From positions 1 through 21,748 of the forward strand of contig CAZYZQ010000030.1 in the NCBI GenBank assembly GCA_964652075.1: a DNA stretch of 21,748 nt, read 5' to 3'. Of the stretch, positions 14,015 to 21,748 are shown piece by piece. Positions within the stretch are counted from its first letter, which is position 1. Every line of letters begins with the position of its first letter. The DNA is from CAZYZQ01 sp964652075. GTDB lineage: Bacteria > Bacillota > Clostridia > Oscillospirales > Oscillospiraceae. The translations under genes and the position numbers were made by a program. The notes under the pieces were generated by a model. The model had not been told where the DNA came from. It did no database searches and worked only from the letters and a program-made list of their open reading frames with translations.

Positions 14015-16090
14015 ATGAGACGGAATCGCAAAAAGGCGCGCAGGCCGATCCCCTGGCCCGGCTGGGTGCGCCACACTGCGCAGTGGCTGGACGAGCGGCC
14101 GCTGGTATTTTGCCTTGCGCTGGCAATCATCCTGACGTTGGCCATTGAGATCCTCGCGCGGCGCTCGTTCGGGGAGGCGTTCGTCTTTCTCGGCACGAAC
14201 CCGCTGATGTTCTGCGTCAACGTGCTGATTATCTTCGCCATGCTCTGTATCTCCCTTGTCATCCCGCGCAAGCGCTATTTTGTGATCACAGTCGTCAGCG
14301 TGATCTGGCTGACGCTCGGCATTGTGGAGTTTGTCATCACAGACTTCCGCGTCACGCCGCTGACCTATGCCGATCTTGCCGTAATCGGGGATGTGACGGA
14401 CATCTTCACGGTCTATCTGAAGCCGTGGGAGCTGATCCTGATCGGCGTGTGCATTGTTCTGGTCATCACGGCGCTGGTGTTCCTGTTCCGCTATCTGCCG
14501 AACCGCCAGCCGCGCTGGGTTTCGGCGGGCATCACGGTCGGCGCCGTTGCGCTGGGCGTGTTCATCGTGTTCTTCGGCGGCTCGCAGGCCGGGCTGTTCC
14601 CGGAGAGTATGCCGAACCTGCACGACGCCTACGACCAGTACGGCTTCCCCTACTGCTTCTCGTCCAGTGTCGCGAGCCACGGCATCTCCAAGCCGGATCA
14701 GTATGACGAAAGCGTCGTCTTCGAGGTCGTGCAGGAGATCGACGACGGCGAGGAGCCGGAAATCTCCCAGTACGCCAATATTATCATGGTGCAGCTCGAG
14801 TCGTTCTTCGACATCAACGAGCTGACCACCGTCACCTGCTCCGAAAACCCGGTCCCGAATTTTCAGGCGTTGAAGGCCAGCTGCCCGTCCGGCTATCTGA
14901 CCGTACCCGTCGTGGGCGCGGGCACCGCGAACACGGAGTTTGAGGCCATCACGCAGATGAGCACGCACTATTTCGGCACCGGCGAGTACCCCTACAACAC
15001 CATTATGCAGACAAACACCTGCGAAACAACCGCGTATCTGCTCCACGAGCTTGGCTACTCCACGCACGCGATCCACAACAATACCGGTACCTTCTACGAC
15101 CGCAATCACGTCTACGCCAATCTCGGCTTCGATACCTTCACCTCGCTGGAGTACATGAACGACATTTCCTACAACGCGCTCGGCTGGGCAAAGGACGCAT
15201 GTCTGATCCAGCAGATCCGCGATGCGCTGAACAGCTCCGTGCAGAAGGACTACATCTATGCGGTCTCCGTACAGGGCCACGGCCGCTACCCGCGCGAGGT
15301 GATCGACGAGAACCAGCGCATCACTGTGGAGGGTGTCAGCGATCCGGGCATGAAATGCGCATATGAGTATTATGTGAACCAAATTGCTGAGATGGACGCC
15401 TTTATCGGCGAGCTGACCTCGACGCTCAAGCACTACAGCGAGCGCATCATCGTTGTGTTCTACGGCGACCACCTGCCGTCCTTGCAGATCGAGTCCGAGG
15501 ATCTCGTCTCCGGCGACCTGATGAAGACGGAGTACGTCATCTGGACGAACTACACGCTCGAAGCGGAGGACATGGACCTTGCGGCCTATCAGCTGACGAG
15601 CCGGGTTATGGAGCTGATGGGCTACCACAACGGCCTTCTCACCAAGCTGCATCAGGGCCGCGACGCGAACGACGACTACCTGCACGAGCTGGAGCTGCTG
15701 CAATACGATATGCTCTACGGCGACATGGTGTGCTGGGACGGCGTCAACCCCTATCTCCCCACGCAGCTGCAAATGGGCGTCCTGCCGATTGAGATCACCA
15801 GAACCAGCGCCGTCGGGCAGGCTCTGTTCGTCACCGGCCGGCACTTTACGCCGAGCAGCGTCGCCTATATCAACGGCGAACAGGTCAATACAACCTTTAT
15901 CAATTCCAGTACACTGCTGCTGTTATGCGACCCCCTGATGGAGGGCAATGTCGTCACCGTCTCTCAGGTTTCTCCGAAGGGCATTGTGCTCAGTACCACA
16001 GACGGCTACGTCGTCACAGAGGCAGACCTGACGCCGACGGACGAGATCCCAACCACGGCGGTCTCCGAGGATTCGCCGCAGGATGAATAA
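14015..16090 (+). CDS. LTA synthase family sulfatase-fold membrane enzyme with C-terminal IPT/TIG-like domain
   Basis: A 691-residue protein. The first 210 residues hold about five transmembrane helices in the LtaS pattern. An extracellular alkaline phosphatase/sulfatase domain follows, with likely metal ligand Glu262 (MVQLES), nucleophile Thr304 (GTANTEFE) and Asp485-His486 (FYGDHLPSL). LtaS enzymes transfer glycerol-phosphate from phosphatidylglycerol to build lipoteichoic acid; relatives modify other glycans or capsules. After about residue 575 lies an added beta-rich domain with LFVTGRHFTPSSVAYINGE, resembling IPT/TIG folds, and then an acidic Thr/Pro tail. The start is fixed by AAGGAGGGG at 14001-14009. 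It is monocistronic, with its own promoter and terminator. The family and catalytic residues are secure; the exact polymer it acts on is not. Confidence 0.88.
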   Translation: MRRNRKKARRPIPWPGWVRHTAQWLDERPLVFCLALAIILTLAIEILARRSFGEAFVFLGTNPLMFCVNVLIIFAMLCISLVIPRKRYFVITVVSVIWLTLGIVEFVITDFRVTPLTYADLAVIGDVTDIFTVYLKPWELILIGVCIVLVITALVFLFRYLPNRQPRWVSAGITVGAVALGVFIVFFGGSQAGLFPESMPNLHDAYDQYGFPYCFSSSVASHGISKPDQYDESVVFEVVQEIDDGEEPEISQYANIIMVQLESFFDINELTTVTCSENPVPNFQALKASCPSGYLTVPVVGAGTANTEFEAITQMSTHYFGTGEYPYNTIMQTNTCETTAYLLHELGYSTHAIHNNTGTFYDRNHVYANLGFDTFTSLEYMNDISYNALGWAKDACLIQQIRDALNSSVQKDYIYAVSVQGHGRYPREVIDENQRITVEGVSDPGMKCAYEYYVNQIAEMDAFIGELTSTLKHYSERIIVVFYGDHLPSLQIESEDLVSGDLMKTEYVIWTNYTLEAEDMDLAAYQLTSRVMELMGYHNGLLTKLHQGRDANDDYLHELELLQYDMLYGDMVCWDGVNPYLPTQLQMGVLPIEITRTSAVGQALFVTGRHFTPSSVAYINGEQVNTTFINSSTLLLLCDPLMEGNVVTVSQVSPKGIVLSTTDGYVVTEADLTPTDEIPTTAVSEDSPQDE

Positions 16091-16092
16091 GG

Positions 16093-16130
16093 AACAGGAC
16101 GAGAGGCCCACCCTCTCGTCCTGTTTTTTT
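16093..16130 (+). terminator. Rho-independent terminator after the LTA-synthase-family gene
   Basis: A perfect 14-bp stem (16093-16106 with 16112-16125) has the loop CCCAC and is followed by TTTTT. It starts two bases after the stop codon. Confidence 0.95.
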
Positions 16131-16136
16131 GCGCGT

Positions 16137-16187
16137 TGTGAGACACATTCCCCTGTTTTTGCGACTTGACAGGTGTGAGGACTCACA
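16137..16187. promoter_or_regulatory. TGTGAG-type repeats and a dyad upstream of the sigma factor gene
   Basis: TGTGAG occurs at 16137-16142 and again at 16174-16179. The second copy forms the dyad TGTGAG-GA-CTCACA (16174-16187), whose right arm touches the AAAGGAGG ribosome site. The sigma factor needs a promoter in this 70-base stretch, and ECF genes are often autoregulated. I cannot assign -35 and -10 boxes with confidence: the TTGACA at 16166 would place its -10 over the ribosome site. Confidence 0.35.
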
Positions 16188-16201
16188 AAGGAGGCAAGGC
16201 C

Positions 16202-16744
16202 ATGGAGGAAATGCAGCTGCTCCGGCAGCTGAAACAGCAAAACCCGGCGGCGCTGGAACAGGCCATCCGGCAATACGGGGCCTACGTGGCGGCGATCATC
16301 CGGGGGCGCGGCCACGCGCCGGAGGATGTGGAGGAGCTGTCGGCAGACGTCTTTTTCGCCCTTTGGGAAAATGCCGCAAAGATCGAAACCGGCAATCTCC
16401 GCGCCTGGCTCGGCACGGTGGCCAGAAATAAGGCGGTGGAGCGCTTCCGGCGCTTCCGGCAGCCGCTGACGCTGGAGGAGGATATCCTCCGGGTCGAGGA
16501 CGATCTCTGGCAGCAGCTCAGCGCCAAGGAGCGCGCCGCCATGGTGCAGGAAGCACTGAATACGCTCTGCCCGCAGGACCGGGAGATCTTCTTCCGCTAC
16601 TACGATCTGGGGCAAAATGCCCGGCAAATTGCCGCCATCATGCAGATGCCCCACTCCACCGTCCGCACCCGGCTGAGCCGGGGCAGACAGACATTGAAGA
16701 CATATTTTGAAAAAGGGGGAATGTTAGATGTATCTGCGATATGA
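16202..16744 (+). CDS. ECF-type sigma-70 family RNA polymerase sigma factor
   Basis: A 180-residue protein with the two-domain ECF layout. Region 2 spans about residues 24-85, with the core-binding segment PEDVEELSADVFFALWENA and the -10-reading helix LRAWLGTVARNKAVERFRRF. Region 4 spans about 115-170, with the helix-turn-helix NARQIAAIMQMPHSTVRTRL followed by SRGRQTLK. The start at 16202 follows AAAGGAGG (16187-16194) by seven bases; the in-frame ATG 36 bases earlier has no such site and is rejected. The end overlaps the next gene by 17 bases, the usual arrangement for a sigma factor and its membrane-bound partner. The inducing signal is unknown, probably an envelope cue given the neighbour. 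Confidence 0.9.
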   Translation: MEEMQLLRQLKQQNPAALEQAIRQYGAYVAAIIRGRGHAPEDVEELSADVFFALWENAAKIETGNLRAWLGTVARNKAVERFRRFRQPLTLEEDILRVEDDLWQQLSAKERAAMVQEALNTLCPQDREIFFRYYDLGQNARQIAAIMQMPHSTVRTRLSRGRQTLKTYFEKGGMLDVSAI

Positions 16745-17873
16745 GGAACTGCTGGACTATGTAGATCCACCGGAGCTGCCGGTCGAGCCGCTCTCCCCCG
16801 ACAGTCAGGAAAGGATCTGTGAACTTACCATGAAAAAAATCAACGCGCCAACCCAGCACCGGAAGCTGAAAAAGGCCCTTCGTTGGGTGACGGCGGCGGC
16901 TGTTCTTGTTCTGGCGCTCTGCGGAACCGCGCTCGCCGCGGTGGAGAATGGCTGGTTCGGCTTTGACCGGATCTTCGCCGGGCAGCCCGCGCTGATCGAC
17001 GACGGCGTGACCGCCTATTCGCCGGAGGAGAATTACCCGACCACGCTGCCCGGCTATACCGAGGAGGAGCAGGCCATGATCGAGGACGGAACCATGTTTG
17101 TACCGGAACAGGCGGAGCTGGCGGACACCGGCGTCTCCGCCTCCACAGAGGACTTCCAGTTCACGCTGGAGCAGATGCTGGCCGGCGAGGACGTCCTCTA
17201 CGCGATTGTCCGCGTGGACGCCCTTACCGAGGCCGGAACGAACTATCTCGCCAGCGCGTCGTTTGACTGGGAGCCAAGGCAGGAAAACCGTTTTTCGCTG
17301 CTTGTACGCAACAACGCCGATGGCCTTCCCCGCGAGCGGGAGCTGAACAACGGCGCCATGGACATGGATGTGCTGTCCGTTGAAGACGGCGAGGGGCGGT
17401 TCCTTCTGAGCAATACCGGCGGCCGGTTCGCCGAGGGCGACCCGATCCTGTTCACGTTCTCCACGAACGAGGAAAACTATGAGCTGTTTGAGGTGCCGCT
17501 GGGCAAGCTGCTGGACAGCAAGGCGACCGTCGCGCTGGATACCGGCGTCTACGAGGGCAAGGGCTACCAGTTCGAGATCATGACGGTGACCCCGATCTCC
17601 CTGGAAATTAACGGCACCTATACAGGCTCTACGAATCAATGCAGTCCTGAGGTGGTCATCACCCTGAAGGATGGAACCAGCTTTGCGCTGTCCAGCCCCG
17701 GGACTGACAATCAGAACGCACCCTACGGCGAGTACGGCAGTCTGTACCATGCCGGCACGGCAAGCGTAGACGACGATGCAGAAGTACGCGAAACGTGGTC
17801 CTTCTCGAAGCTCGTCGACCTCGGCGAGATCGAAACGATCACCGTAGACGGCGTGGATTATACGCTGGAATAA
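16728..17873 (+). CDS. Single-pass membrane protein, putative anti-sigma factor (DUF4179-like)
   Basis: A 381-residue protein. A short cytoplasmic segment (residues 1-48) with acidic and Pro-rich stretches leads to a basic KLKKALRW and one transmembrane helix (about residues 52-68). An extracellular domain of about 310 residues follows and is rich in beta-type sequence; I recognise no enzyme motif in it. The layout and the 17-base overlap with the ECF sigma gene fit a transmembrane anti-sigma factor of the kind common in Clostridia, often annotated DUF4179. No zinc-binding anti-sigma HxxxCxxC motif is present, so binding to the sigma factor would rely on another N-terminal fold. The ribosome site is AAGGGGGA. 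The anti-sigma role is inferred from context. Confidence 0.65.
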   Translation: MYLRYEELLDYVDPPELPVEPLSPDSQERICELTMKKINAPTQHRKLKKALRWVTAAAVLVLALCGTALAAVENGWFGFDRIFAGQPALIDDGVTAYSPEENYPTTLPGYTEEEQAMIEDGTMFVPEQAELADTGVSASTEDFQFTLEQMLAGEDVLYAIVRVDALTEAGTNYLASASFDWEPRQENRFSLLVRNNADGLPRERELNNGAMDMDVLSVEDGEGRFLLSNTGGRFAEGDPILFTFSTNEENYELFEVPLGKLLDSKATVALDTGVYEGKGYQFEIMTVTPISLEINGTYTGSTNQCSPEVVITLKDGTSFALSSPGTDNQNAPYGEYGSLYHAGTASVDDDAEVRETWSFSKLVDLGEIETITVDGVDYTLE

Positions 17874-17878
17874 TACCA

Positions 17879-17920
17879 AGGGGTGTTGCAGCATTCGTGT
17901 GCTGCAACACCCCTGTTTTT
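17879..17920 (+). terminator. Rho-independent terminator between convergent operons
   Basis: A perfect 15-bp stem (17879-17893 with 17900-17914) has a 6-base loop and is followed by GTTTTT. It serves the plus-strand sigma operon. On the minus strand the stem lacks a T-run, so the end of the DUF4129 operon may use only the hairpin. The last base lies next to the stop codon of the minus-strand gene. Confidence 0.92.
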
Positions 17921-19273
17921 CTATTTCCGCAGACGCGCAAGTACGGTGTCCAGTGCCTGCTGGGCGTCGGGCGTCTCCATGCCGCCGTAGCGCAGCGCGT
18001 TGCAGCAGGCCGTGGCCGCTTCATAGTCTGCGCCGGTCAGAATCGTGGCCTTTTCCAGAATCTCCAGCGGCGTATCGCTCGGCGCGATCGCAACGCCGTG
18101 CAGCTGCAAGCCCGTGACGGACAGCCGCCAGCCCTTGAGAAAGCGTTCCCGCCCCGGCGGGAGCTTGCCCAGCGCGCGCACCGCGCGGCGGTAGGCGCGC
18201 AGACGGTCTGGTGCCGCTGTCTCCGGCACCGGCGCGCCCTCGGCGTCGATGGCCTCCTCCACGTCGATATAGCTCTCATTCTCATCCTGCCGGAAGAGCC
18301 GGTCAAAGCGCTTGCGGCTGCGCAGCTTGCGCAGAATCCGGTGCAGCAGCGGCTCGCGCCGCACTCTGTGGCGGCGGGCGCGCAGGAGCTTCCAGAGCGC
18401 AAACACGGCAATCACCGCGACAACCAGCACCAGAAAGCCGATCTGCAGCCCCGGATGCGCGGCCCCGGCCGTCTCCGCTTCCTCCTCCACCAGCGCAGAC
18501 TCCTCCTGCGAAACCGCCTCGCCGCGCAGCGACTGCATCAGGTCACCGGTCGGCTCGCGGAGGATCTTGAGCATCACCCAGTTGAAAAACCGGATCATCG
18601 CCGCAATCAGCAGCCCGAACTGCCGGAACACCCAGCCGCACACGGGCATCAGCACACCGCGCCCCAGCACCAGCAGCACGGCGACGACGCCGACGCAGGC
18701 CAGCAGCAGCAGATTGAGCAGGCGGCTCTTCGGCGGCAGCTCGGAGGCCGCGTGGCCGCGGCGCTGCATCAGGCCGTCGATCGAGGCATAGTTCCGGTCG
18801 GCCGCATAGCAGCAGCCGCACAGCAGCAGCGGCACAATCAGCGTCTCACAGCCCGCGCCGCGCAGCTGCAGGAGCAGGCCGCACAGGATATACACCAGCG
18901 CCAGTACGAAGAAATCGCGCGTCCTCGGCGCGCGCGTGCCAAGCACGCGGCACAGCAGCCACGAGAGCAGCGCCAGCACGCCGCACAGAATGGCGGGCAG
19001 CAGTGGCGCAAGTGCAGCCCCCCAGAGCGCAGCCCAGACCGCCACACCCGGTACCGGCGCCGCCGCCTGCAGCAGCGCGCGCTGCCAGCGCTTTTTCGGT
19101 TGGAGCAGCACCGCCGTCAGGCCGAACAGCTCCGCCAGCGCCAGCACGAGCCAAGCACCGGCCCGGTTGCCGTGCAGCAGGTGCAAAATCGCCATACTGA
19201 CCGGAAGCACCGCCGAGAGCGCCGCCGCCGCGCAGGCCAGCGCCAGCACACGGCGCAATGCAACTCGCTTCAC
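17921..19273 (-). CDS. DUF4129-like multi-pass membrane protein of a MoxR/DUF58 operon
   Basis: A 450-residue protein. The first 250 residues contain about six or seven hydrophobic helices, and another single helix lies near residues 278-296 (GFLVLVVAVIAVFALW). A basic cytoplasmic region (RARRHRVRREPLLHRILRKL) follows. The last 100 residues, with YRRAVRALGKL, SDTPLEILEKA and a Tyr-rich end near CCNALRYGG, match the C-terminal pattern of DUF4129. Such proteins accompany MoxR ATPases and DUF58 proteins in operons linked to envelope maintenance or chaperone-like assembly; the biochemical role is not known. It begins with GTG, and its first four bases overlap the TGA of the DUF58 gene. No transglutaminase core domain, often present in this locus type, is seen. 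Confidence 0.72.
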   Translation of the reverse strand: MKRVALRRVLALACAAAALSAVLPVSMAILHLLHGNRAGAWLVLALAELFGLTAVLLQPKKRWQRALLQAAAPVPGVAVWAALWGAALAPLLPAILCGVLALLSWLLCRVLGTRAPRTRDFFVLALVYILCGLLLQLRGAGCETLIVPLLLCGCCYAADRNYASIDGLMQRRGHAASELPPKSRLLNLLLLACVGVVAVLLVLGRGVLMPVCGWVFRQFGLLIAAMIRFFNWVMLKILREPTGDLMQSLRGEAVSQEESALVEEEAETAGAAHPGLQIGFLVLVVAVIAVFALWKLLRARRHRVRREPLLHRILRKLRSRKRFDRLFRQDENESYIDVEEAIDAEGAPVPETAAPDRLRAYRRAVRALGKLPPGRERFLKGWRLSVTGLQLHGVAIAPSDTPLEILEKATILTGADYEAATACCNALRYGGMETPDAQQALDTVLARLRK

Positions 19274-20397
19274 AGGCTCTCACGCTCCTCTCCCTGATAG
19301 ACGAACACGTCGAGATCGTCCGGCAGCTCCGACTCCGCGACAGCAGCTATGCAGAGAATCCGCACATGCGCGCCCTGCGCCTGCTTCTCGCGGGCGAAGT
19401 CGAAGATCTGCGGTTGGAGATAGCTTGTCACAATCGCCAGCTCGCTGCAATCGAGCTTCCGGCAATTCTCCTGTAAAAAGGTCGGGAACGAGAGATTCGC
19501 GCCGTCCGGCAGGCGGGCGAGCAGGCGGTGCAGGTCGAGCACGTGCTCCTCTCCCCCAAATTCCTCGGTCACAACGCACGCCTCGCCGGAGATCGCGGCG
19601 TTGCAGGCAAAGCGTACGGGCACGCCGATCCGGCGCGCGTTTTCAAAGTAGCCCGCACAGGCCCGGATGGCCGTCTCAATCCGTGCCGCGTGGACGGCGC
19701 GGCCCGTCTCAAACGGCTCGGACTGCATGTTGAGCACAACCAGCAGGTTCTCTTCCGCCGTACACTCCAAATCGCGCACCATCAGCTCGCCCGTCTTGGC
19801 CGTCGCGCCCCAGTGAATCCGGTTCAGCGCGTCGCGCGGTGTGTAGGCGCGGACGCCCGCGACCTGAAACGGGTCTTCGAGATAGTGGCGGCGCACCACG
19901 ATATCGCCCTGTACGCGCCGCGCCGCGCGGTAGTCCAGCTCCAAATCGGCAGGCTGCGGCAGCACCGCCAGCGCTGTGTCTACTGCGACCTCGCGCGAGG
20001 TCGCGCGCAGGCCGAGCAGGTCTGTGGAGAGCAGAATGCATTTCCGGATGGGGTACACGCCGCGCTTGCGGCAGGTGATATGCCAGCTGCGGCGGATGCG
20101 TTGATACGGCCGCAGGAGGAAAAATCCCGTGACAAAGCGCTCCCGGTCGGTCACATAGGACTGCCCGTGCGCGTAGTCCAAAAACTGCGACGTGGCGATC
20201 TCGGAGCGCAGCCACGGCAGCGGCAGCGCCTTGCGGTTGGAGACCGTCTCAACGAGATGGACCGTCTGCCCTTCCACGGCCTCGGAGACGTCGAAGCGGC
20301 AGTCATAGTCGAGCCGCCGGAGCGCCCGCCGCGCAAACAGCAGGGCCTGTGCCGCTGCAAGCACCAGCAGCACGCCCAGCACATATAAAAGTGCCAT
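19270..20397 (-). CDS. DUF58 domain-containing protein
   Basis: A 375-residue protein. An N-terminal hydrophobic segment (ALLYVLGVLLVLAAAQALLF) anchors it. Next comes a beta-rich region with the paired pattern RYQRIRRSW-like found in DUF58 proteins (here RPYQRIRRSWHITCRKRGVYP). The signature DUF58 tract lies near residues 190-215, with RAYTPRDALNRIHWGATAKT followed by LMVRDLE, and leads into a von Willebrand A-like fold (LLVVLNMQSEPFE). DUF58 proteins are the usual partners of MoxR AAA ATPases. The gene starts one base after the stop codon of the MoxR gene and ends overlapping the DUF4129 gene, so all three are co-translated from one mRNA. The specific target is unknown. Confidence 0.88.
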   Translation of the reverse strand: MALLYVLGVLLVLAAAQALLFARRALRRLDYDCRFDVSEAVEGQTVHLVETVSNRKALPLPWLRSEIATSQFLDYAHGQSYVTDRERFVTGFFLLRPYQRIRRSWHITCRKRGVYPIRKCILLSTDLLGLRATSREVAVDTALAVLPQPADLELDYRAARRVQGDIVVRRHYLEDPFQVAGVRAYTPRDALNRIHWGATAKTGELMVRDLECTAEENLLVVLNMQSEPFETGRAVHAARIETAIRACAGYFENARRIGVPVRFACNAAISGEACVVTEEFGGEEHVLDLHRLLARLPDGANLSFPTFLQENCRKLDCSELAIVTSYLQPQIFDFAREKQAQGAHVRILCIAAVAESELPDDLDVFVYQGEERESL

Positions 20398-20398
20398 C

Positions 20399-21325
20399 TC
20401 AGTTCGGAACGGGGACGGTGGCGAGAATATCGCGCACCAGCTGCGCCGCCTCCGTGCGTTGGCTGCGCCCCGCAGCCTTGAGCAAAATGCGGTGGCAGAG
20501 CACGTCCTCCGCGACGTGCTTCACATCGTCCGGCAGCACATACGCCCCGCCGCGCATCGCGGCACAGGCCTGCGCAGCGCGCTGCAAAGCCAGCGAGCCG
20601 CGCGGGCTGACGCCGAGCCGCACGCGCTCGTGCGTCCGCGTCGCGGCAACCACCGCCAGAAGATACTGCTTCACCGCGTCCGAAACCGCAACCTCCCGTA
20701 CCGCCTGCTGCGCCGCCAGCAGCTCCTCGCGCGTCACAACCGGCGCAAGCGTGTCCAGCGGGTCCTCGCGCGCCTTGCTGCCGAGCATTGCCAGCTCGCT
20801 CTCCCCATCCGGGTAGCCGACGGACAGGCGCATCAGGAAACGGTCGAGCTGCGCCTCAGGCAGCGGGAATGTGCCCTGAATTTCAATCGGGTTCTGCGTC
20901 GCCGCGACGAGAAACGGCGCCTGCAGCGCCCGCGTCTCGCCGTCCACCGTCACCTGCCGCTCCTCCATGCACTCGAGCAGGCTCGACTGCGTGCGCGGCG
21001 TGGCGCGGTTGATCTCGTCGGCCAGCAGGATATTCGTAAAGACCGGGCCTGCGCGGAAGACGAAGTTCTTCCCATCAAAATAGTGGACGCCCGTCACATC
21101 CGAGGGCAGAAGATCCGGCGTGAACTGGATGCGGCGGAACGTCAGCCCCAGCGACTTTGCCAGCGCCTTGACCAGCGTCGTCTTGCCCGTGCCGGGCATG
21201 TCCTCGAGCAGAATGTGCCCGTCCGCCAGCGCGCACAGGATCACCCTGTCAATGACGTCGTCCTTCCCGTGAATCACCCTGGCGATATTCTCCCGCAGCG
21301 CGGCGGCCAGCGCCTGCACTTCCAT
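20399..21325 (-). CDS. MoxR family AAA+ ATPase
   Basis: A 308-residue cytoplasmic ATPase. Walker A is PGTGKTTL (Lys48), Walker B is ILLADEINRA, and the sensor-1 region is FLVAATQNPIEIQGTFPLPEAQLDRF, the strongest MoxR signature. The C-terminal lid (from about residue 200) has the sensor-2 tract RLGVSPRGSLAL. MoxR ATPases act as ATP-driven chaperones for cofactor insertion or envelope protein assembly, together with DUF58 partners. The start is the ATG at 21325, because GAGGAG (21335-21340) lies nine bases upstream; the in-frame TTG at 21334 abuts that site and cannot be the start. First gene of the minus-strand operon. The family assignment is secure; the client is unknown. Confidence 0.93.
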   Translation of the reverse strand: MEVQALAAALRENIARVIHGKDDVIDRVILCALADGHILLEDMPGTGKTTLVKALAKSLGLTFRRIQFTPDLLPSDVTGVHYFDGKNFVFRAGPVFTNILLADEINRATPRTQSSLLECMEERQVTVDGETRALQAPFLVAATQNPIEIQGTFPLPEAQLDRFLMRLSVGYPDGESELAMLGSKAREDPLDTLAPVVTREELLAAQQAVREVAVSDAVKQYLLAVVAATRTHERVRLGVSPRGSLALQRAAQACAAMRGGAYVLPDDVKHVAEDVLCHRILLKAAGRSQRTEAAQLVRDILATVPVPN

Positions 21326-21365
21326 TGCGATCAACTCCTCTTATGTTGTTTGCATTCTTACAAAA

Positions 21366-21394
21366 AGAATACCATAAAAAGCACAGCATTGCAA
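21366..21394 (-). promoter_or_regulatory. Candidate promoter of the MoxR operon
   Basis: On the minus strand, TTGCAA (21394-21389), a 17-base spacer, and TATTCT (21371-21366) with an extended -10 TGG just before it. It sits between the terminator of the upstream gene and the MoxR ribosome site, the only space available. Confidence 0.55.
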
Positions 21395-21395
21395 C

Positions 21396-21427
21396 AAAAA
21401 AATTTCCCGGCCAGTGCGGCCGGGGAA
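21396..21427 (-). terminator. Rho-independent terminator of the partial gene at the right edge
   Basis: On the minus strand, TTCCCCGGCC pairs with GGCCGGGAA (one bulged C) across the loop GCACT, and a run of seven T follows (21402-21396). Confidence 0.88.
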
Positions 21428-21433
21428 TCGTGC

Positions 21434-21748
21434 TTAATCCCATGTGTTTTTGTAGACGGTGTACATGGTGTCGAATGTCCATGTCTCCAACGTCCCGCTC
21501 CGGAAGGGGGCGCCGTCGATGTCCGCTTCGTAGTGAATCTGGTACGTACCGTCCTCGTACTTCCTGCCGGAGTCGCAGACGACCTCGATGGGCTGCAGCT
21601 CCGTATCCGGCGCATACCATGCGTCATATTCTTCCAGATACGTCCAGGTAAAGCGCTCGAAGGAGTCCCACGTCGCGCGCGCCCAGTCCTCCGTGTAGGC
21701 CGAGAGATCGGCGGCGGAGATCTTCAAAAGCTTCTGCACGTCCTGCCC
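21434..21748 (-). CDS. Unrecognised protein, C-terminal fragment cut by the window edge
   Basis: The frame is open to the right edge of the window, so the start is probably outside. A GTG at 21739 is a possible internal start but has no clear ribosome site. The visible 100 or so residues are rich in Trp, Tyr and acidic residues (WARATWDSFERFTWTYLEEY, DGTYQIHYEADIDG, ETWTFDTMYTVYKNTWD). No membrane helix or catalytic motif is seen. The beta-strand-like alternation toward the end suggests a small extracytoplasmic or ligand-binding fold, but that is a guess. It is transcribed from the same strand as the MoxR operon but is separated from it by a terminator. I do not recognise the family. Confidence 0.6.
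   Translation of the reverse strand, partial: GQDVQKLLKISAADLSAYTEDWARATWDSFERFTWTYLEEYDAWYAPDTELQPIEVVCDSGRKYEDGTYQIHYEADIDGAPFRSGTLETWTFDTMYTVYKNTWD

Noticed and set aside
13970..15844. Minus-strand open frame of 624 codons opposite the LTA-synthase-family gene
   Set aside because: It lies opposite an enzyme with intact catalytic residues, and its composition is typical of an antisense frame in GC-rich DNA.
16166..16201. Earlier start for the ECF sigma factor
   Set aside because: The extension would include the ribosome site and dyad, and it does not resemble sigma region 2.
21326..21334. TTG start for the MoxR ATPase
   Set aside because: The GAGGAG site would touch the start codon; ATG at 21325 has the proper nine-base spacing.

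Overview
The window reads as one chromosomal segment of a high-GC, anaerobic, gut-type Firmicute, most likely an Oscillospiraceae/Clostridia relative. This is an inference. The support is strong AGGAGG-type ribosome sites on nearly every gene, lipobox lipoproteins, an LTA-synthase-family enzyme, an ECF sigma factor with a membrane partner, and many oxygen-sensitive iron-sulfur flavoproteins. No rRNA, tRNA, CRISPR array, insertion sequence or integrase was seen.

Layout. (a) 1-1928: the 3' end of an AMP-forming acyl-CoA synthetase-like gene, an overlapping DUF1624-type membrane acyltransferase, and a Cof-type HAD phosphatase, closed by a strong terminator. (b) 1982-5706: two paralogous lipoprotein solute-binding proteins. 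Each has its own extended -10 promoter and its own terminator, and no permease or ATPase is nearby. The pair shares a 129-nt perfectly identical block, which looks like gene conversion. (c) 5780-13873: a six-gene redox cluster. It opens with a near-consensus promoter embedded in an inverted repeat. The genes encode two FAD_binding_2 flavoproteins, a NuoG-like/GltD-like fusion, a small protein made of a NuoF-type C-terminal Fe-S domain plus a ferredoxin domain, and two paralogous flavodoxin-fold proteins with an Isf-like cysteine motif and a C-terminal zinc-ribbon-like module. The last two genes have an additional promoter and a perfect 15-bp leader hairpin. (d) 13952-16130: a monocistronic LTA-synthase-family sulfatase-fold enzyme. 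(e) 16187-17920: an ECF sigma factor overlapping a membrane-anchored putative anti-sigma partner. (f) 17921-21394, minus strand: a tight MoxR ATPase - DUF58 - DUF4129 operon. (g) 21434-21748, minus strand: the C-terminal part of an unrecognised protein that runs off the window.

How the genes may work together. The most interesting region is (c), with (b) possibly linked by proximity. The fusion protein and the NuoF-like/ferredoxin protein resemble the electron-input parts of NADH dehydrogenase, bifurcating hydrogenases and Nfn. The two iron-sulfur flavoproteins look like one-electron carriers. The two FAD proteins look like terminal reductases of the fumarate reductase/urocanate reductase superfamily, but they lack the signature carboxylate-binding motifs. 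I infer a cytoplasmic NAD(P)H-driven system that reduces, or oxidises, an organic substrate I cannot identify. This is a hypothesis from domain content and gene order.
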